Position numbers and translations under genes: made by a program. Under the pieces are notes generated by a model. That model had not been told where the DNA came from. It ran no database searches and saw nothing but the letters and a program-made list of their open reading frames with translations. Shown in pieces: positions 47,029 to 60,364 of a stretch of DNA of 64,000 bases (within the stretch, counting starts at the first letter, position 1; every line of letters begins with the position of its first letter). The stretch spans positions 11,372,001-11,436,000 of the forward strand of contig NC_133158.1 in assembly GCF_040802235.1 (NCBI RefSeq), given 5' to 3'. The DNA is from Manis javanica. Its lineage: Eukaryota; Chordata; Mammalia; Pholidota; Manidae.

Positions 47029-48744
47029 AGATATATATGATTGCACCAATAACAATGTAAAAGTGAATTTCTTATTGTGTATTGCTGTCAAATAGTTTGA
47101 AAATCCCCACCTTTGAACTCTAGTTGTAGCACTCTAGTACATGACTATTGGGCTACAGATATGCCAAGATATTGATCCTTCTGCATGGAGACCCTGGAGA
47201 GACAGAAACCATAGTCCTACCCATGTCTGGCCATGGAGCAGTTGTACCAAAGTACTACACAAACACTGTTTTTGTGTATTCTGTCATATGTGAGGAAATG
47301 TTGTGTAATGCTGATTTACAACACTCCCTTCCACTTTTTAGAAGGGCAAACTGTGGACTAACTTAGTTAAATAACCACTTGATATTATTATTCATAGTTA
47401 GTGATGGAGCTGAGATGAGGAACTCAGTATTTCTGATCTCAGGGATATACTACTATAATTTTAAATTTTGGACAGTTGTTTCTTAAGAAGAAAAAAAATC
47501 CTGAACATTTTACAGGGATGGTACCTTAACCTAAGTCTCTAGAAAGCAAAGCCTGAGGCAAAACTTACATGCTGATGCTGCACTGGGATATGTAATTCAA
47601 GGACAGAAAGAGTGGGTAAAGGGAAGTGAGGAAAAAACAGGTGGGAAGGCAAATACAAAGTGATATGTGACCATTCTGGTCACAGCTTCACTGGAAACAG
47701 CTGCTTGCTTGGTTATGCGAGACCTTTCTTAAGAGATAAAGAGAAACACTGTTCTTAGGGACAGTATGTTGGGGATGGCAGGGAAAGGAAAAAGATGAGG
47801 AAGGTATCTTCCTTTGCTTTTCTCCTGGGTCAGTTTGCTCCACAGAACATCAATTCCCCTGTACTTGTAAGTTGTGGTACTTGGTAGTTCCAGGAAGCTA
47901 ATGGGGAAAGCCGATCCTGCATTCCACAGGTCAGAGGGTCATCTGGGTCCAACAATGGTAGGAATGTGGTCCACTCAGACTGGGTGCTGGGGTTCCCCCC
48001 ATACCAAGTATGAGCGAAGCCATGCCAAAACCCAGCCCTAGCCCTGTGGAAGATTGAGGAAGTCTCCAATGTATGGAGGCAGGGGCCAAACAACCAAGGC
48101 CTAGGGACCAAGTGAGCCCAGGTGCATCTAGGGAAGCATGGAATTGGATTTATTGAAAATGGCATAGCATGCCTGAGTTACAGAGACCACTCGTAACTCC
48201 AATGATAACATCTATGTTGGTTTCAAAGTCAGAAGATCTTATCCAAGGCAGGTTGTTTTGTTTTGTTTTTACCAGTCTCATTTCTCTGGGTCCCTATTTA
48301 TATCTTTGAGCAGGACAAGGAAATTGAATTAAATCAGAGGTTGAGAACCCAAATATCAGCCAGGCAAGATTTACAGATGGGAGAATTGGTCTGCTTAAAG
48401 TGTTGGGTTGGAGACAGAGTGAAATTAAGTGAATGTGTCCTATATAAAGAGGGCAGCCTTACACAGCTGCAGATCACTGGCATCACATGGAATGTGAACC
48501 CAGAATTGCCAAATATATAGTCTTTTTTAAGGGAGAAGCTGGAAATCTGAATTTGCATTAGTGGTATCTCTATTTTAAAATGTTTGTTCAATTGTTTTGA
48601 AAACCTTATGAATCAAACAAAACATACCTATCAGCCACTTGGACCACCAGTCAGTCATCTCTTACCTTGCTGATCTCTAAGATTCTTTCAGTTCTAACAT
48701 TCTGTAGAATATTCAGGTCAAAGTTTAATGTCCTTTGCAAATTT
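47029..48744. other. unassigned intergenic sequence
   Basis: No gene was recognised. 47360-47450 weakly resembles a reversed MIR core. The 111-codon - frame at 47830-48165 has no domain I know. Confidence 0.45.
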
Positions 48745-48828
48745 TTTTCCAGATGATATTTACTAAGTGCTTATTGTGTGCTGGGACTATGTAAGCATTC
48801 ATATACTACCTCATTTAATATTTTGTCC
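48745..48828 (-). repeat. MIR SINE fragment
   Basis: 'TACTAAGTGCTTATTGTGTG' followed by CTGGGACTATGTAAGC and CCTCATTTAAT. Confidence 0.75.
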
Positions 48829-49337
48829 CAATAAAATTGCTGCATAACAAACTATCCTAAAACTTAGTGTCTTAAAACACAACACTCATTTATGTAACTC
48901 ATTATTTTCGAGCTAAATCAGCAATTAACAGCAATCAATGAAGAAGACTCATGTCTGTTTCATGTGGAGTCAGCTGGGAGAGCTTGACTGGAGTTCAAGG
49001 ATGCACTTCCAAGGTATCTCACTTACCTGGTTGGCAAGCTGTGCTGGTGGCCAGCTGGAAGCTCAATCATGGCCATGGGTAAGGAGGCCCTGCTCCTCTC
49101 TCCATGAGCTTCTCGGACTTACCATGGTTGGGTAGATGGGTTCCTAGAATAGGCATACCAAGAGATAATAAGTAAAAGCTGCTAGTTTCTTAAGGGTCCA
49201 GAACCTTACATGGTATATGCCATTGATAAAATAGCCACAGAGCCCAGATTAAAAAGGAAGGGGCATTGGCTCCAGTCCTTGATGAGAGATTTGTCAAAGG
49301 ATATGGGGGGATGTATTTCAAAACCACTACATCTTCA
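48829..49337 (-). mobile_element. old MaLR-type LTR
   Basis: The + strand opens 'TTGCTGCATAACAAACTATC', 'CTAAAACTTAGTGTCTTAAA', then ACACAACACTCATTTATG. It closes with 'GGGGGGATGTATTTC'. This is the reversed form of an old MLT1-type LTR, whose forward 3' end is TTTAAGCCACTAAGTTTTGG-like. Confidence 0.65.
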
Positions 49338-49349
49338 AACAACCACATA

Positions 49350-49455
49350 TGGTGTATTTTCTATTACTACACCCTAATCTTATAGACAAGCCAAATGAAA
49401 CAAAGAGAGTTAAGTAATTTACCCAAAGTCACACAGCTTTTACCTAGCTTTCACA
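49350..49455 (-). repeat. MIR SINE fragment
   Basis: 'GAGAGTTAAGTAATTTACCC' followed by AAAGTCACACAGC. Confidence 0.65.
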
Positions 49456-52359
49456 TGTTATATTTCATCTTCAAAGCCAAGTTCCAGTAACTACTGTTGT
49501 GTCTCCACTTGTCATTAGTAAATATAAAACTTGACTTCTTCATAATTTATAGCTTGGATTTGCTGCTTGAGGATAAAAGACCCAAGGGTTCCATAAATTA
49601 AGAAAAATATGGGTAAGGATTTTATCTGATAGTAGATGAAAAGGTGAAGGAACTATCTCAGTCAACTGTGGAAGAAATATGGAAAGATTAGCAGATTTGT
49701 GATCAATATGATGCTTGAATTTAAACAAAATATTAACGCATGAGAAAGATACTTGACTTAAAAACCTGTTAGAAAAAATTATTCCAGATACAGATGCACA
49801 TGCCTGTTAAGCATGCAATGAAGCTCTTCAAGCTTTTAAGAGTTAACGTGCTCAAAGTAAAAAAGTAATTTTATTTAAAGCTGAACCAACCCCTATCAGC
49901 ACATAGCAGGAGTATGTGTATTTTTATTGTCTCTCCACAACTGAATGCTAAATAGGGTCTAGTATTTTCTTTTTCCTGCAACTTAAGATGTAAATGGTTC
50001 TTAAACTTTCAACATGAAACTCAGTTCTACCCTTTGAGAATAAGCCTTGCTCTCTAACTGAAAATTTTAAACAGAAAATGCTTAAAATTTGGTATAGTGC
50101 AAGGTACATTATTGGCTTACTGACCAAATTTCTTTCTCTAGAAGAAACCATAGGAACCATTCATACTCATAGATGTAATTTAAATGTGTTTTTAAGTATA
50201 CAGTGAATACTGGTATTTTGGTTTCCAATGACATCCTTCAAATGAAATTTGTGCTTTTTCTTAAAAATCAACAACAACTCTCTTTCCCCTTTAAACCCAA
50301 GAAACAATATAGTGACTATTTTTATTTTCTAATCAGTAATAAAAAGCTTTGCTTTCATAACATTCAAACACTAGCGTGTGGAGAAGAGGGCAATGCATTT
50401 TATTACTAAGTCAAAATGCAGCCCTGGGTTCTCCTGGGGTGCTTTAAGAACTGATAGACAAAGCTAGAGAAGGGCACTGAGCTCACTGAAAACCTATGGA
50501 CACAGACATGGAACTCAGTATGTGCACCCAGCAGTTGGAAAAAGTGAGCTGATATCTGGCTCTTTTCTGAGAAATATACTGCGTTAGCTAATGATGTAAA
50601 CTTCGGGTGATCTGGTCTCTCAAAGATTGCTGGGGAAATGGATTCATACGTTTTTCCCATGGACAACCCAGGGGCCATGTATAAGGGAGCTGTCATAGGG
50701 TCCTCTTAGGTACTACTGCCTTAAAGGGTTTTCCTGGAGTGTCAATAGAGCCTCAACCTAAGGGACTGCCAGGTTCCTAAGCAGCTGCAGAACAAGTATG
50801 GAGCAGGGGCACATACCCCGAAGGAGGGTCAACTGAGTGGTCCCCAGCAATAGGGGTTGTGGATGTCTTCCTGAAGAAGAGAAAAACTTCCAGGCTGAGA
50901 GGGAGAAAAGCCAATTTACAACAGTGTCAGTCAACTAAGAGCTTTCCTGCTCCACTGATCACTCTTCATTTCTGTCAGAAAGCTGTTAGCAAAGGGAGAG
51001 GAGGAACAAGGAAAGGAAGTGGCCACAAACCATCCCAGTCCCGCCATGCTGGCTGGGGCATAGGGAAAGAACTAACTTGTACTCAGTTTTGCCATTTAGA
51101 TGAGTAGATGGGAATTGCAAACTTCAGAACCAAGACAATTTTAAATGACCATAGAACTTTTTATTAAGAGAGTCATTCAAAGTCATGTCTGAGATTTGTT
51201 TTAGGGGCCTGGGGGAGCCTCCCCCCAACCACAGAATAAATTCAAAGGAATCATGGCAAACCAAAAAGTAGGCAATTTGTTCAGTATCATTTATTTCAGG
51301 AAAAATATTCTGGAGCAGTTAATAACTTCAGAAATTGTTTCATGAATTCAGGTCTCCCATGACTTGAATTTTCATTGTTTCATACTGTGGAATAATCATT
51401 CCTCATATAAACAAGCAAATCAAATAAGCATAGAATTTAACTCATGATTCTGCATGCCAAGTCATAAGTACAGGGGAAGAGTCCCCAGAGGGTCTTTTGG
51501 AAGAGGAAGGTGTCATTCAGGGATGGCATAACATCCAGACAGCAAAACAAGAGGCCTGGATGATATTGAAGAAATGGCCATTTCATGTTCTGGGTTGCTG
51601 ATCACATGAATGAATCCATTATCGATACATAGAATACATGTGTATTATTTTGATCATTTCTATTTATATAAAAATATTTGTGGAAAACATGGAATATTTA
51701 ACAAATTTAGAGAACTTAATATCGAGCCTGTTTTTATATGGGGAAGATTAATGGAATTGCTTAACACTCAAAGTACTTGTCCCAAATATACTATTTTTTG
51801 AAATTTCTTCACCATGTCAGTCCTAGAAATTTCTTTCCATTTCTATATAATTTTACTTGTATGAAATATTTGCAAGACCATTTAAAAGATAACTTTAATA
51901 ATAATAAATGACTGGGGAGTCATTTATATATTTAAGTATCCCATATTTCTATTTCCCAGTTGTAAGCATTAATTCTATTTTCCTAATAATACAAGGATAT
52001 GATTTCTTATGAATAAGAACATAACTAATGATGGATTTTTCTCACAAATGCTTGACCATGGAAAGGTTAGTATGAGGGTTTAAGATGAAATGGATATTCA
52101 TGCCACTGAACTGATCTTTAGATAAAGATGCTCCATTTTATAATTTCTTTCTGGCTCATTTTTTAAATTGTTATTTCCTATGACCATTTCTCAGATAGTA
52201 AGGAATTTTAAAGTATTTTCTAATGGAAACCCAGCTAGATAAGCCTTTTGTTATGACCTTCTTGACTAAAGATATCCACGTATTGCCCTTTACAGAGGTG
52301 ATAGTCTATGTCTATCCCACCTTATCTAATACTATGCCATTTAAACTCAGTTTGTTGCA
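49456..52359. other. unassigned 2.9-kb intergenic sequence
   Basis: No gene or confident repeat was seen. Short open frames at 50406-50696 and 50859-51107 show no recognisable domain. Confidence 0.45.
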
Positions 52360-52680
52360 TTCTACATTCATTGGCCACTTAACAGGTGCCAGACACTGAA
52401 TTTAGCCACGAATGGGCTACAAATATGAGTAATCTATATTTTCTACTTTTAAGGAGCTCACTTATTCATCCAATAAACATGGGTATTATGCATCAGATTT
52501 CCTGTGGGTATTGGAGATATAGAAAGGCAGCCAAGGTTCTGCCCATCTGGAGCTTATACAGTATAGTGGGAAGGTAAATACTGAGAAAATAAATTTAAAC
52601 ATAATTGTTACATAGATGTACAGGGTGTTATGGGAACACATGGCAGAGACACTTACCTTAGTCCTGAACATTAGGTAAGA
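52360..52680 (-). repeat. L2 LINE fragment
   Basis: 'CAGGTGCCAGACACTGAATT', 'TTATTCATCCAATAAACATG', 'TGGGTATTGGAGATATAGAA', 'CATCTGGAGCTTATACAGTA' are reversed L2 phrases. The two similar starts suggest two joined pieces. Confidence 0.65.
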
Positions 52681-53779
52681 CGTTTATGTTGACAGCAGAC
52701 ACTAAATAAAAATAATTTTTTAAAAACCCAGAGGTTTGTAAGTACGGAAGAATTATTTTCACCATCAAAGAGCCCTGGGATAACAGTGACCAGTTCTGAT
52801 TGGTATATGACTAGGGGAGGTGGAAATCTGGAAGCCTTCCCAGAGTGAATGCCATTTGCGCAATGAGGGACATTTTATTAGGGTACAGTCTAAGGTAACC
52901 TAACAAACCCCAAAACAAACAACATAACAGCATGAAAAAGTTATTACCTTGTAACAGATCAGAGGTCAGATTACTCTATCATCCTCTAGACACAACTTCC
53001 ATCTTTGGCTCCAAGGTGGCTGCACCTGCTCCTGTCATCACATAAGGAACCCAGCTGGCAGGAAGGGAGAAAGGAAGTAGAATGTATGTAATGGCAAGGA
53101 AAAGTAACCATGATAAAATGTAAAGTGAAAAAGTAGGTATATATTGTTATTATAATACCAATAATATATGGTATTATCTCATTTTGAGGAAAAAATAGCA
53201 TATATATGCTTTTTGAAATATTTATAATACTATGTACATGTTATATTTTGGATACATGTATGTAATGTATACAGTATATGCATATATATATACACATACA
53301 TATATTTCTATGCAGGAAATTGTATATTCCCCTAGGCAATGAAAATAGAAGGTGGGAAAGAGAGACTTCTACCTTATACTGTTCTACATATTGGAAATTT
53401 TATAGGTATTACTCTTACAGACATTTGTAAAATAGATAGAAGAAAGGACACAAAAAGTGTTAATATACTTACATTTTCTCCCCATTAACACAAACAAGCT
53501 CAACTTAACACATTAGACCAAAAAAATTACCTTTGGTTAATCTTTACATACAGATAAAAGCCATACTGAGAAAATTACATTCTTTCTTGGTTAATTTATA
53601 GATCATGCTTAGGAAAAAGTATTCCAATATTCATTACACTCAATGAAGGCTTTCATAAGCATATTTTATTCCTTATTCTATATTGAGCATAATGGGCCCC
53701 TGGCTAAGGGAATAATGCCACTAAGAAGTGATTAACATTTTTTTTTAACTTCAGGATGTCAACTTAGGGTTGCTAGATC
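52681..53779. other. unassigned intergenic sequence with AT-rich simple run
   Basis: No gene was seen. About 52960-53095 may be part of an old LTR. 53215-53315 is AT-rich, with TATATA and ATACAT units. Confidence 0.45.
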
Positions 53780-54275
53780 TACCATATTTTTTAAATTAAT
53801 ACTTTTTTTTAGAGCAGCTTTAGGTTCACAGCAAAATTCAGCAGAAGGTATGAAGATTTCCCATATACCCCCAGCCCTCCCTACACATGACCTCCACCAT
53901 TACCAACTTCCATCACCTGAGTGGTACAATATTTACAATGATGAAGCTACACTGATCACCCAAAGCTCATAGTTTAAATTATGATCATTTGGTGTTGTGT
54001 ATTATATGGGTTTGGACAAATGTATACATCATTACGGTATCACACAGAATCTGTTCGTTGCCTTAAAAATCCTCTGTGTGCCAACTATTCACTGTCTCCA
54101 CCCTAACCTCTGGCAATCACTGTTGTTTTTACTGTCTGCATGGTTTTGTGTTTTCCAGAATGTCATATAGCTGGAGTCATACAGTAGGCAGCCTTTTCAA
54201 ATTGGCTTCTAATGTTTAAATATGCATTTAAGCTTTCTTCATGTCTTTTTTATGGCTTAATAGCTTGATTAATTT
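53780..54275 (-). mobile_element. 5'-truncated L1 3' end
   Basis: Reversed L1 3' UTR: 'AGAGCAGCTTTAGGTTCACA', 'GCAAAATTCAGCAGAAGG', 'CAATCACTGTTGTTTTTACT', 'GTTTTCCAGAATGTCATAT'. No ORF remains. Confidence 0.8.
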
Positions 54276-54459
54276 TATAATCAAACATAGTCCTGTCACC
54301 TTATTAGTATTTAACATCTTATAGCACTATAGTAAAGCAAGAAATCCTTTAGATATCTTGAAAATAAATGGGAACAGTGATTTGCTTAAGAGCAAGTGAT
54401 GTTGCAAAAATCAGCAGTAGTAAGACTGTAACTAATAGACTATATAAAGATTGAGAATG

Positions 54460-54987
54460 TGGAATACTTAGGAATAAACTTAGCCAAGAAAGTAAAAGAC
54501 TTACTATAATTCACTGATGAAAGAAATTAAAGACACAAATAAATGGAAAGACATCTGTTTCAACTAGAATACTTAATAACGTTAAAAATGTCTGTAGCAT
54601 TTAAAGCAATCTACAATCAATGCAATCCCTATCAAAATCCCAATAGCATTTTTCACAGAAATAGAAAAAACAATACTAAAATTCACATTGGAACAACAAA
54701 GACCTTGAATAGCCAAAACAATCTTGAGAAAGAACAGAGCTGAAGACATTGCACTTCCTGATTTCAAAACATTACATTGTAAAGTTACAGTGTTAAAAAA
54801 GGAGGCACCGGCATAAAGTCAGGCTGACCAATGGAACAAAATAGAGAGCCAGGAAATAAACCCAGGCATATATGCTTAACTCATCTTTAATAAGATTACC
54901 AAGAATACACGATGGGAAATGGACAGTTTCTTCTTCAGCAAATGGTGTTGAGAAAACTGGATATCCACATGTGGTCTTGCCACAATT
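54460..54987 (+). mobile_element. L1 ORF2 fragment
   Basis: Forward ORF2 phrases: 'GAATACTTAGGAATAAACTT', 'CAATCAATGCAATCCCTATC', 'CATTGCACTTCCTGATTTC', 'CCAATGGAACAAAATAGAG', 'CAAATGGTGTTGAGAAAACT'. It carries a premature end and closes in an A-rich run (54988-54999). Heavily broken. Confidence 0.85.
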
Positions 54988-55149
54988 AAAAAAAAAAAGA
55001 TGAGAATGTGGGTAATCAGTTCCCTAATATTTAATTTGGTAGTTGGGCTTGATAACTTAATAAATGTCTCAGTATCTCCAATTTTCAATTGTGATCTGAG
55101 AGATGTATATTTCATACTTTGGATAATTAGAAAGTATAAAATTAGTTCA

Positions 55150-55352
55150 AGCTCTCAAGAATTATTGTCTTCAAACTTGGCTTCATCTCCATTTAGCTAC
55201 ATGAACTTGGGCAAGTAATTAACTTACCCATATTTCAGTTCCATTATTGTAAAATGTGGATGACAATAACTGATTTGCAGTGCTGTTAAGGAGCTTATCA
55301 CAGTGCCTGGAACATAATGAAATCGCAATAAAAGTAACTTATAGTGATGCTG
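55150..55352 (+). repeat. MIR SINE
   Basis: 'GAACTTGGGCAAGTAATTAA', 'CCCATATTTCAGTTCCATT', 'CACAGTGCCTGGAACATAAT'. Confidence 0.85.
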
Positions 55353-55384
55353 TCAATGATATCTGTGGGATATGGTTTGGGGAA

Positions 55385-55472
55385 AGGGTTCTTTCATTTT
55401 CTGTCTTTCCCTCTCTCTTTCTTTCCTTCCTTCTGTCTTCCTTTTTTTTCACTGTCACTTTTTTTTTTTAAC
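55385..55472. repeat. pyrimidine-rich low-complexity tract
   Basis: Runs of CTTT/CCTT and poly-T on the + strand. Confidence 0.8.
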
Positions 55473-56494
55473 CTGTCTTCTGTTTCTGGCAAAGAGCCTA
55501 TGTAATTATACCTTTCTTCTGGGTATTATTTGCCAAGCAGGTGTAAAGTGCAGAGCAATATAATTTAGTAAAAACCTAATTTTAGGTATTGGATTTGTGC
55601 TTCTCCATGTGAGTGGACCGAACAATGACCTTACACAGTTGTCAAACTGTGGGAAAGAACCCAGGCAGGAAGAGAATAAAGACTATGAAGTGCCAAGCAG
55701 TCAATTTTTTAATTAATTTGAATTTGTTTCTTACTTAAACGTTTAAAGTAGAAAGGAGTAAGTAAATGTGTTCTTATAATTGCTGAACAGGGTGAGGTAT
55801 TCTTTTGCCTGACTTAAAGCAGATGCAAAAGCCATCTTGTCATAATGAAAAATTGTCATATTCTTTTGGATGTTTTATTTGTGTTACAAGGTCTAAAGAC
55901 CATCTACTAAATTTAATAAAATGAAAAGTATATTGCATAATTTGGATTACATACTTTATTAAAAAGGATCCATCTGTTCTTTCCTATCTTCGTCATCTCT
56001 AAGTTTTCCATATATAAGTATTTCTTCTCTAAAACAGGAATAATTATCAGAGATTGTAAATATTGCGAATTGAAACTATTTTTAAGAAAATAATAAAAAC
56101 CCCTGTCAATGCTCAATTTATAAACAAACATCAAAGCAATTTAACTTTCATAATGAATTATATATTTTTAGGAAGTGTACATATATCAAGAAGCCTCCCC
56201 AAAAGAGTGTTTTAATGACCTAAGGTTCTCACCAACCTCCAAGGAAGATGATTCCCAACATCAACAGACAGGCTTGGAGTTTAAGGAGAAAGGAAAAAGA
56301 AGAAGGATTTGGAGGAAAAATAAATAAGAATTTTGAAAGGGAAGAAGTGAAAGAGAAGAAAATATATGATTTTTTAAACGTGTTTATTCTCAGTAGTGGT
56401 TGTGTCATGATCACTTGGGTGCTAATATCATAGACCATCTTTTTACCACCGTTGGTCCTATTTCTTGGCCTTTTAGTAGCTTTCATATTCAGTT
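55473..56494. other. unassigned AT-rich intergenic sequence
   Basis: Nothing recognised. Confidence 0.5.
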
Positions 56495-56650
56495 CTCTAG
56501 TGCCAGATATTCTTCTGGGTACTTAACTTGTGTTAACTCATTTATTTGTTACAAAGTGCTGTGAGTGATACGGTTATTACCCTCATTTTATAGATAAGGA
56601 AACTGAATAAACAGAAGTAAAGATGGAGCCAGGATATGATGAACTCAGTT
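56495..56650 (-). repeat. MIR SINE
   Basis: 'GTGCCAGATATTCTTCTGGG' lies just upstream, then 'TTGTGTTAACTCATTTATTT', 'CCTCATTTTATAGATAAGGA', 'AACTGAATAAACAGAAG'. Confidence 0.75.
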
Positions 56651-57129
56651 CATCTGATTTCAGAACTTTGTCATTACCTCTTAAGGTGGACTCTTTCCAG
56701 GGGAAGAAGACTTTAAGATGTGTGTCCATTCTTTGGGCTTCATTTATATCATTCAAAAAATGCAGTAGGTGATCTGAGAAGAACTCAAAGCTCTTGTGAT
56801 CCATGAGTCTGTGAAAACATAGGAGTAATTCAAGGAGAACATCAAAAATGATGAGCATTTTGGAAAACATAACTAATGATGAAACACAAAGTAATTTAAA
56901 TGACTGAGTCTTTGAGATGGGGAGGAGTTATTTCTAATTATGTTCATGGAGTAACAGTAGCCGTCATCGTAATGGGAGACACTGATGCCCAGTTTTACTT
57001 TAGTTCTCTAGAGAAACTTTGCTTATGTTTCAGCAAGAAAAATATTTTTACCTAAAGCTTGTAACATATTCAAATTTGCAGTGGAAACTGTGTATCATCT
57101 TTTCCTTGGAAAATGATGAGGGTAGGAGA
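56651..57129. other. unassigned intergenic sequence
   Basis: Nothing recognised. Confidence 0.5.
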
Positions 57130-57356
57130 AAAATCATGACTTTGCTGTTTACTATCCATGCAAGCTTGGTTGAAATTTTTAATTTCTTTGAGCCTGTGTT
57201 TTCTTGTCTGCATAAGGGGAGAAACTGCAGTACATACTTACATGAGGATATTAAATGAGTTATGCCTACAGGGGCAGTTAACATTCTGTCCAGCAATTAC
57301 TTACCACTTAATACATTGCAACAGTCATTATTATGATTACTGTTGCCACTCTTAGT
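57130..57356 (+). repeat. MIR SINE
   Basis: 'TTGAGCCTGTGTTTTCTTGT', 'CTGCATAAGGGGAGAAACTG', 'GGATATTAAATGAGTTATGC', 'CAGTCATTATTATGATTACT'. Confidence 0.75.
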
Positions 57357-57363
57357 CCCTGGG

Positions 57364-57478
57364 GTCAATGGTGAATCCTTTGACATGAGTTTTCTAATTT
57401 GTATACATTCAAATTTGTATACATGTCAACGGTGAATCCTTTGACATGAGTCCTCTGATTTGTATACATTCAAATTTG
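57364..57478. repeat. 61-base tandem duplication
   Basis: Unit 1 starts GTCAATGGTGAATCC at 57364 and unit 2 starts GTCAACGGTGAATCC at 57425. About 53 bases of the second unit align, with four differences, all transitions. Confidence 0.95.
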
Positions 57479-58974
57479 GTCTGGCCAAATTAAAGAGACA
57501 TCTTTTGTTTAAAACAAAGATGAAAACAGACACAGTAAAAGCATTTTGTGATGTGAGTTCACACTTGAAACATTTATATCAGTTATGGTTGTTAATTAAG
57601 AATGATCCTATTTGAATGCTAGGAATTCCATCGGAATCTTATTTTGTGATGAAGTTTTAGACCAAACAAATATACACATATCCTTGCACATATTATTGCA
57701 GCCATTTAACACTGAAACATAACTAGGTAAAGATGGCATTATTGGATCTTTGGATTGACAGTTTATTGTAGTTAGAATTCTTGAAAATATTTCTATACCA
57801 TGTTCTGTCCTATGTACCCATGACCGTGTGTAAACCAAAAACACAAACAAGTAATTACAAAGGCATGCTATTGGCCTTTGCTTTCACACTTGCTAATTAA
57901 AGAAAGATTTGGAAAGTTGGTTAGCAGCATAGCAGAGTTAAATATGTAATATTTTGAATGACTTAAATGTGTTATTTCAGCACTTTAAATATCATAACGT
58001 GGGTAGTATTTCCTCCTGTATTAAATTGCTATGTATAACATTTTAAATTACATTTTCGTTTTTGCCACAAGAGACATAGGAAGATGAAACTCAGGTATAT
58101 TATTCCCTGAGAACAGATTTAATTTGCCTGAATAATGAAAGTCAATCTACTGCAGCCTGGTACCGTGGTTTCCATAGTTTTGATTCAAATTAACCCTCTT
58201 TGAAAATAAAAATGGGTTTTTATAACTTGAATTTTGTTTACTTACCTGTCTTATTAAATACACAGCTTGAACAAATAACTTGAGCTTGAACTCTAAGTGC
58301 CTTGTTAAAAATAAAACAAAACGAAACAAGAACCTGGAAACATCTGACTTATATAATCAACAGGCTACTAAATGAGTCATTTATGTCCCACCAAAGCTAA
58401 CATGATTTTGAGCCACTGCAATAATTTATTATCATAAGAGGAAAACTACCCTTTGGCATCTTGGGGCAGAAGGAAGGGGTCCCCCTCAGTCACTGAATAA
58501 TATTGTGCAGTGTTTACATCATTCCCCTCCTACCTGACCTATTCTAGTTCTTTACGAAAATCTATGTTACTTCCAGGTCTGACTATAAAGATTCTAATCC
58601 CAAAGTCCACAAAATATTTAACACTGCAAACATGATATGGAAGTCTGGGCTGTTTTGGTGATGCAGCTGTTGAAAGCTCACATATTTCTGGAATGTAAAA
58701 AGCATCCTCTGACAATATGCAATTGTTGTCTAAGCTATTCCATTGCCATGTGCCACAATTCTGGCTTCCTTCACATGGTGTTTGGAAGACTGGAAAAATT
58801 TGCCACTGTATTATCAAGGAGGAATGTTGGGTATGAAAAGAGACTGGAGAGAATAGGCTCAGTGATCCCACTTCATCTGTGCCATGTTCTCAGCTCAGAT
58901 GAAATGAAAATGGGCAATATTTTAAATAAATCACTCTTTCTGTATAAAGAGATATGTTTATGTTTAATGTTTAT
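57479..58974. other. unassigned intergenic sequence
   Basis: No gene or confident repeat was seen. The overlapping open frames 58539-58871 and 58637-58984 lie on opposite strands and lack known domains. Confidence 0.5.
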
Positions 58975-59125
58975 GTTTAGATGACCTTGGGCAAGTTACT
59001 TGGCCTAGATATACTATCCACAAAAGGCATTGTAATGATGTTTAAATGGCATATTTAAAGTACTTAGTGCAATTCCTGGCATATAGTAAGAAAAGAATTG
59101 ATATGTTATAATAATTACATTCATT
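58975..59125 (+). repeat. MIR SINE fragment
   Basis: 'GACCTTGGGCAAGTTACTTG', 'CAATTCCTGGCATATAGTAA', 'ATAATTACATTCATTAAGC'. Confidence 0.75.
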
Positions 59126-59269
59126 AAGCACATACACATGTTATACCCATAAGCTAGTTGACTGTGATGGGAAGATTAAGGATGCAAGGATGGTGAGGTC
59201 ATACAGATTCAGGGAGGAATCTTGTTTCAACTACTTCCTAGCCATGGAGACTTTTGTGGCAATTAGCCC

Positions 59270-59560
59270 ATGTTAGGTTGTATTGTAGTAAAAGACTTAA
59301 AACATCTCAGTTTCTTACAACCCGAAATGCATTTCTTGCTCAGCTCCATGCCCATCAAGGACCAGTTGCAGCTCTACTCTCCATCAGCTTTATGCCAGGA
59401 CCCAGGCTGTCAGAGTAGCCTCTGTGTAATACATGTATTCATCATGATAGAAGGAAATAAGCAAATTGACAAATCACAGAGGGGTTCTTAAAACCTCTGC
59501 CCATAAATACATACATCACCTCTGCCCACATGTCACTGGTCAAAGCAAATTAACATGGCA
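59270..59560. repeat. ancient LTR-like repeat, family unsure
   Basis: 'AAACATCTCAGTTTCTTACA', 'AATGCATTTCTTGCTCAGC', 'CCAGGACCCAGGCTGTCAGA' and 'CACTGGTCAAAGCAAATTAA' resemble the repeat at 13215-13605. Confidence 0.45.
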
Positions 59561-59684
59561 GGTCCTGCAGGGGAGGGGCACCGCAGAGAGTGGCAAGACA
59601 GTGCTACAACCGACCATGCCTCCAGTGTGCATTCTGCACCTTCTTCTGCTTCTTCCTAAGGGTGAGCACTGAGACAGGTAACTA

Positions 59685-59900
59685 ATGCAGGCTGAGAGAC
59701 TGTGATGTGCCAGACTCTGTCCTAGCGATGTCATCAAGAAAATCACATTGAGACCTCCTAACAGATAGGTAGATGTTGTTGGCTCCATTTTACAGATTTA
59801 AAAAAAAACCCACCACCACCAACTGAGGTCTTGAAGAGACTAAATAACTTCATCATAAAATTACATACAAAAATTGCAGGGTACAGACTACTTGAAAATG
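59685..59900 (-). repeat. MIR SINE
   Basis: 'GTGCCAGACTCTGTCCTAGC', 'CTCCATTTTACAGATTTAAA', 'GAGACTAAATAACTTCATC'. Confidence 0.7.
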
Positions 59901-60364
59901 TTAGTTTTTCACTTCCCCCTCCCCTTGTAGTTGTATAATGGCTTATTTTTGAAACAACTGTTTCCAAACGTTTTAGACTCTCACTGCATGTAGGAAGAGC
60001 AGTAGGAACAAAACTGGATGACTGCAGATGGTGCAACTAGCCCTTTGGAGTTCTTATTCATTATATTTCTAGTTTTTTCTAACAAATCTATGGGCAGGGG
60101 ACATCTATATGAGACACTCATTTTCTTACCCAATTTTGGCCTGCTTCCTCCCCTTCCCAGACTCCAGATTATTCATTTCCATCTTTCTCCCCCACTCCTA
60201 AATATTAGTTATTCCCCCTCACACACACACAAACACATACACAAACTCCAAACCTTTTTGGCAAATCTCTGTAGTAAACAGATGGGGTATCTGTGTTGCT
60301 GGGAAACCACTTCATACATGGAATCCAGTCCAAGGGGAGTGAGAAGGAAGGGGCTGTATCAGCT
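59901..60364. other. unassigned intergenic sequence
   Basis: Nothing recognised except a short CA run at about 60220-60235. Confidence 0.45.

Noticed and set aside
47830-48165. 111-codon - strand open frame with many Pro/Trp/Cys
   Set aside because: No domain recognised. The region may be decayed repeat, and there is no evidence for a gene.
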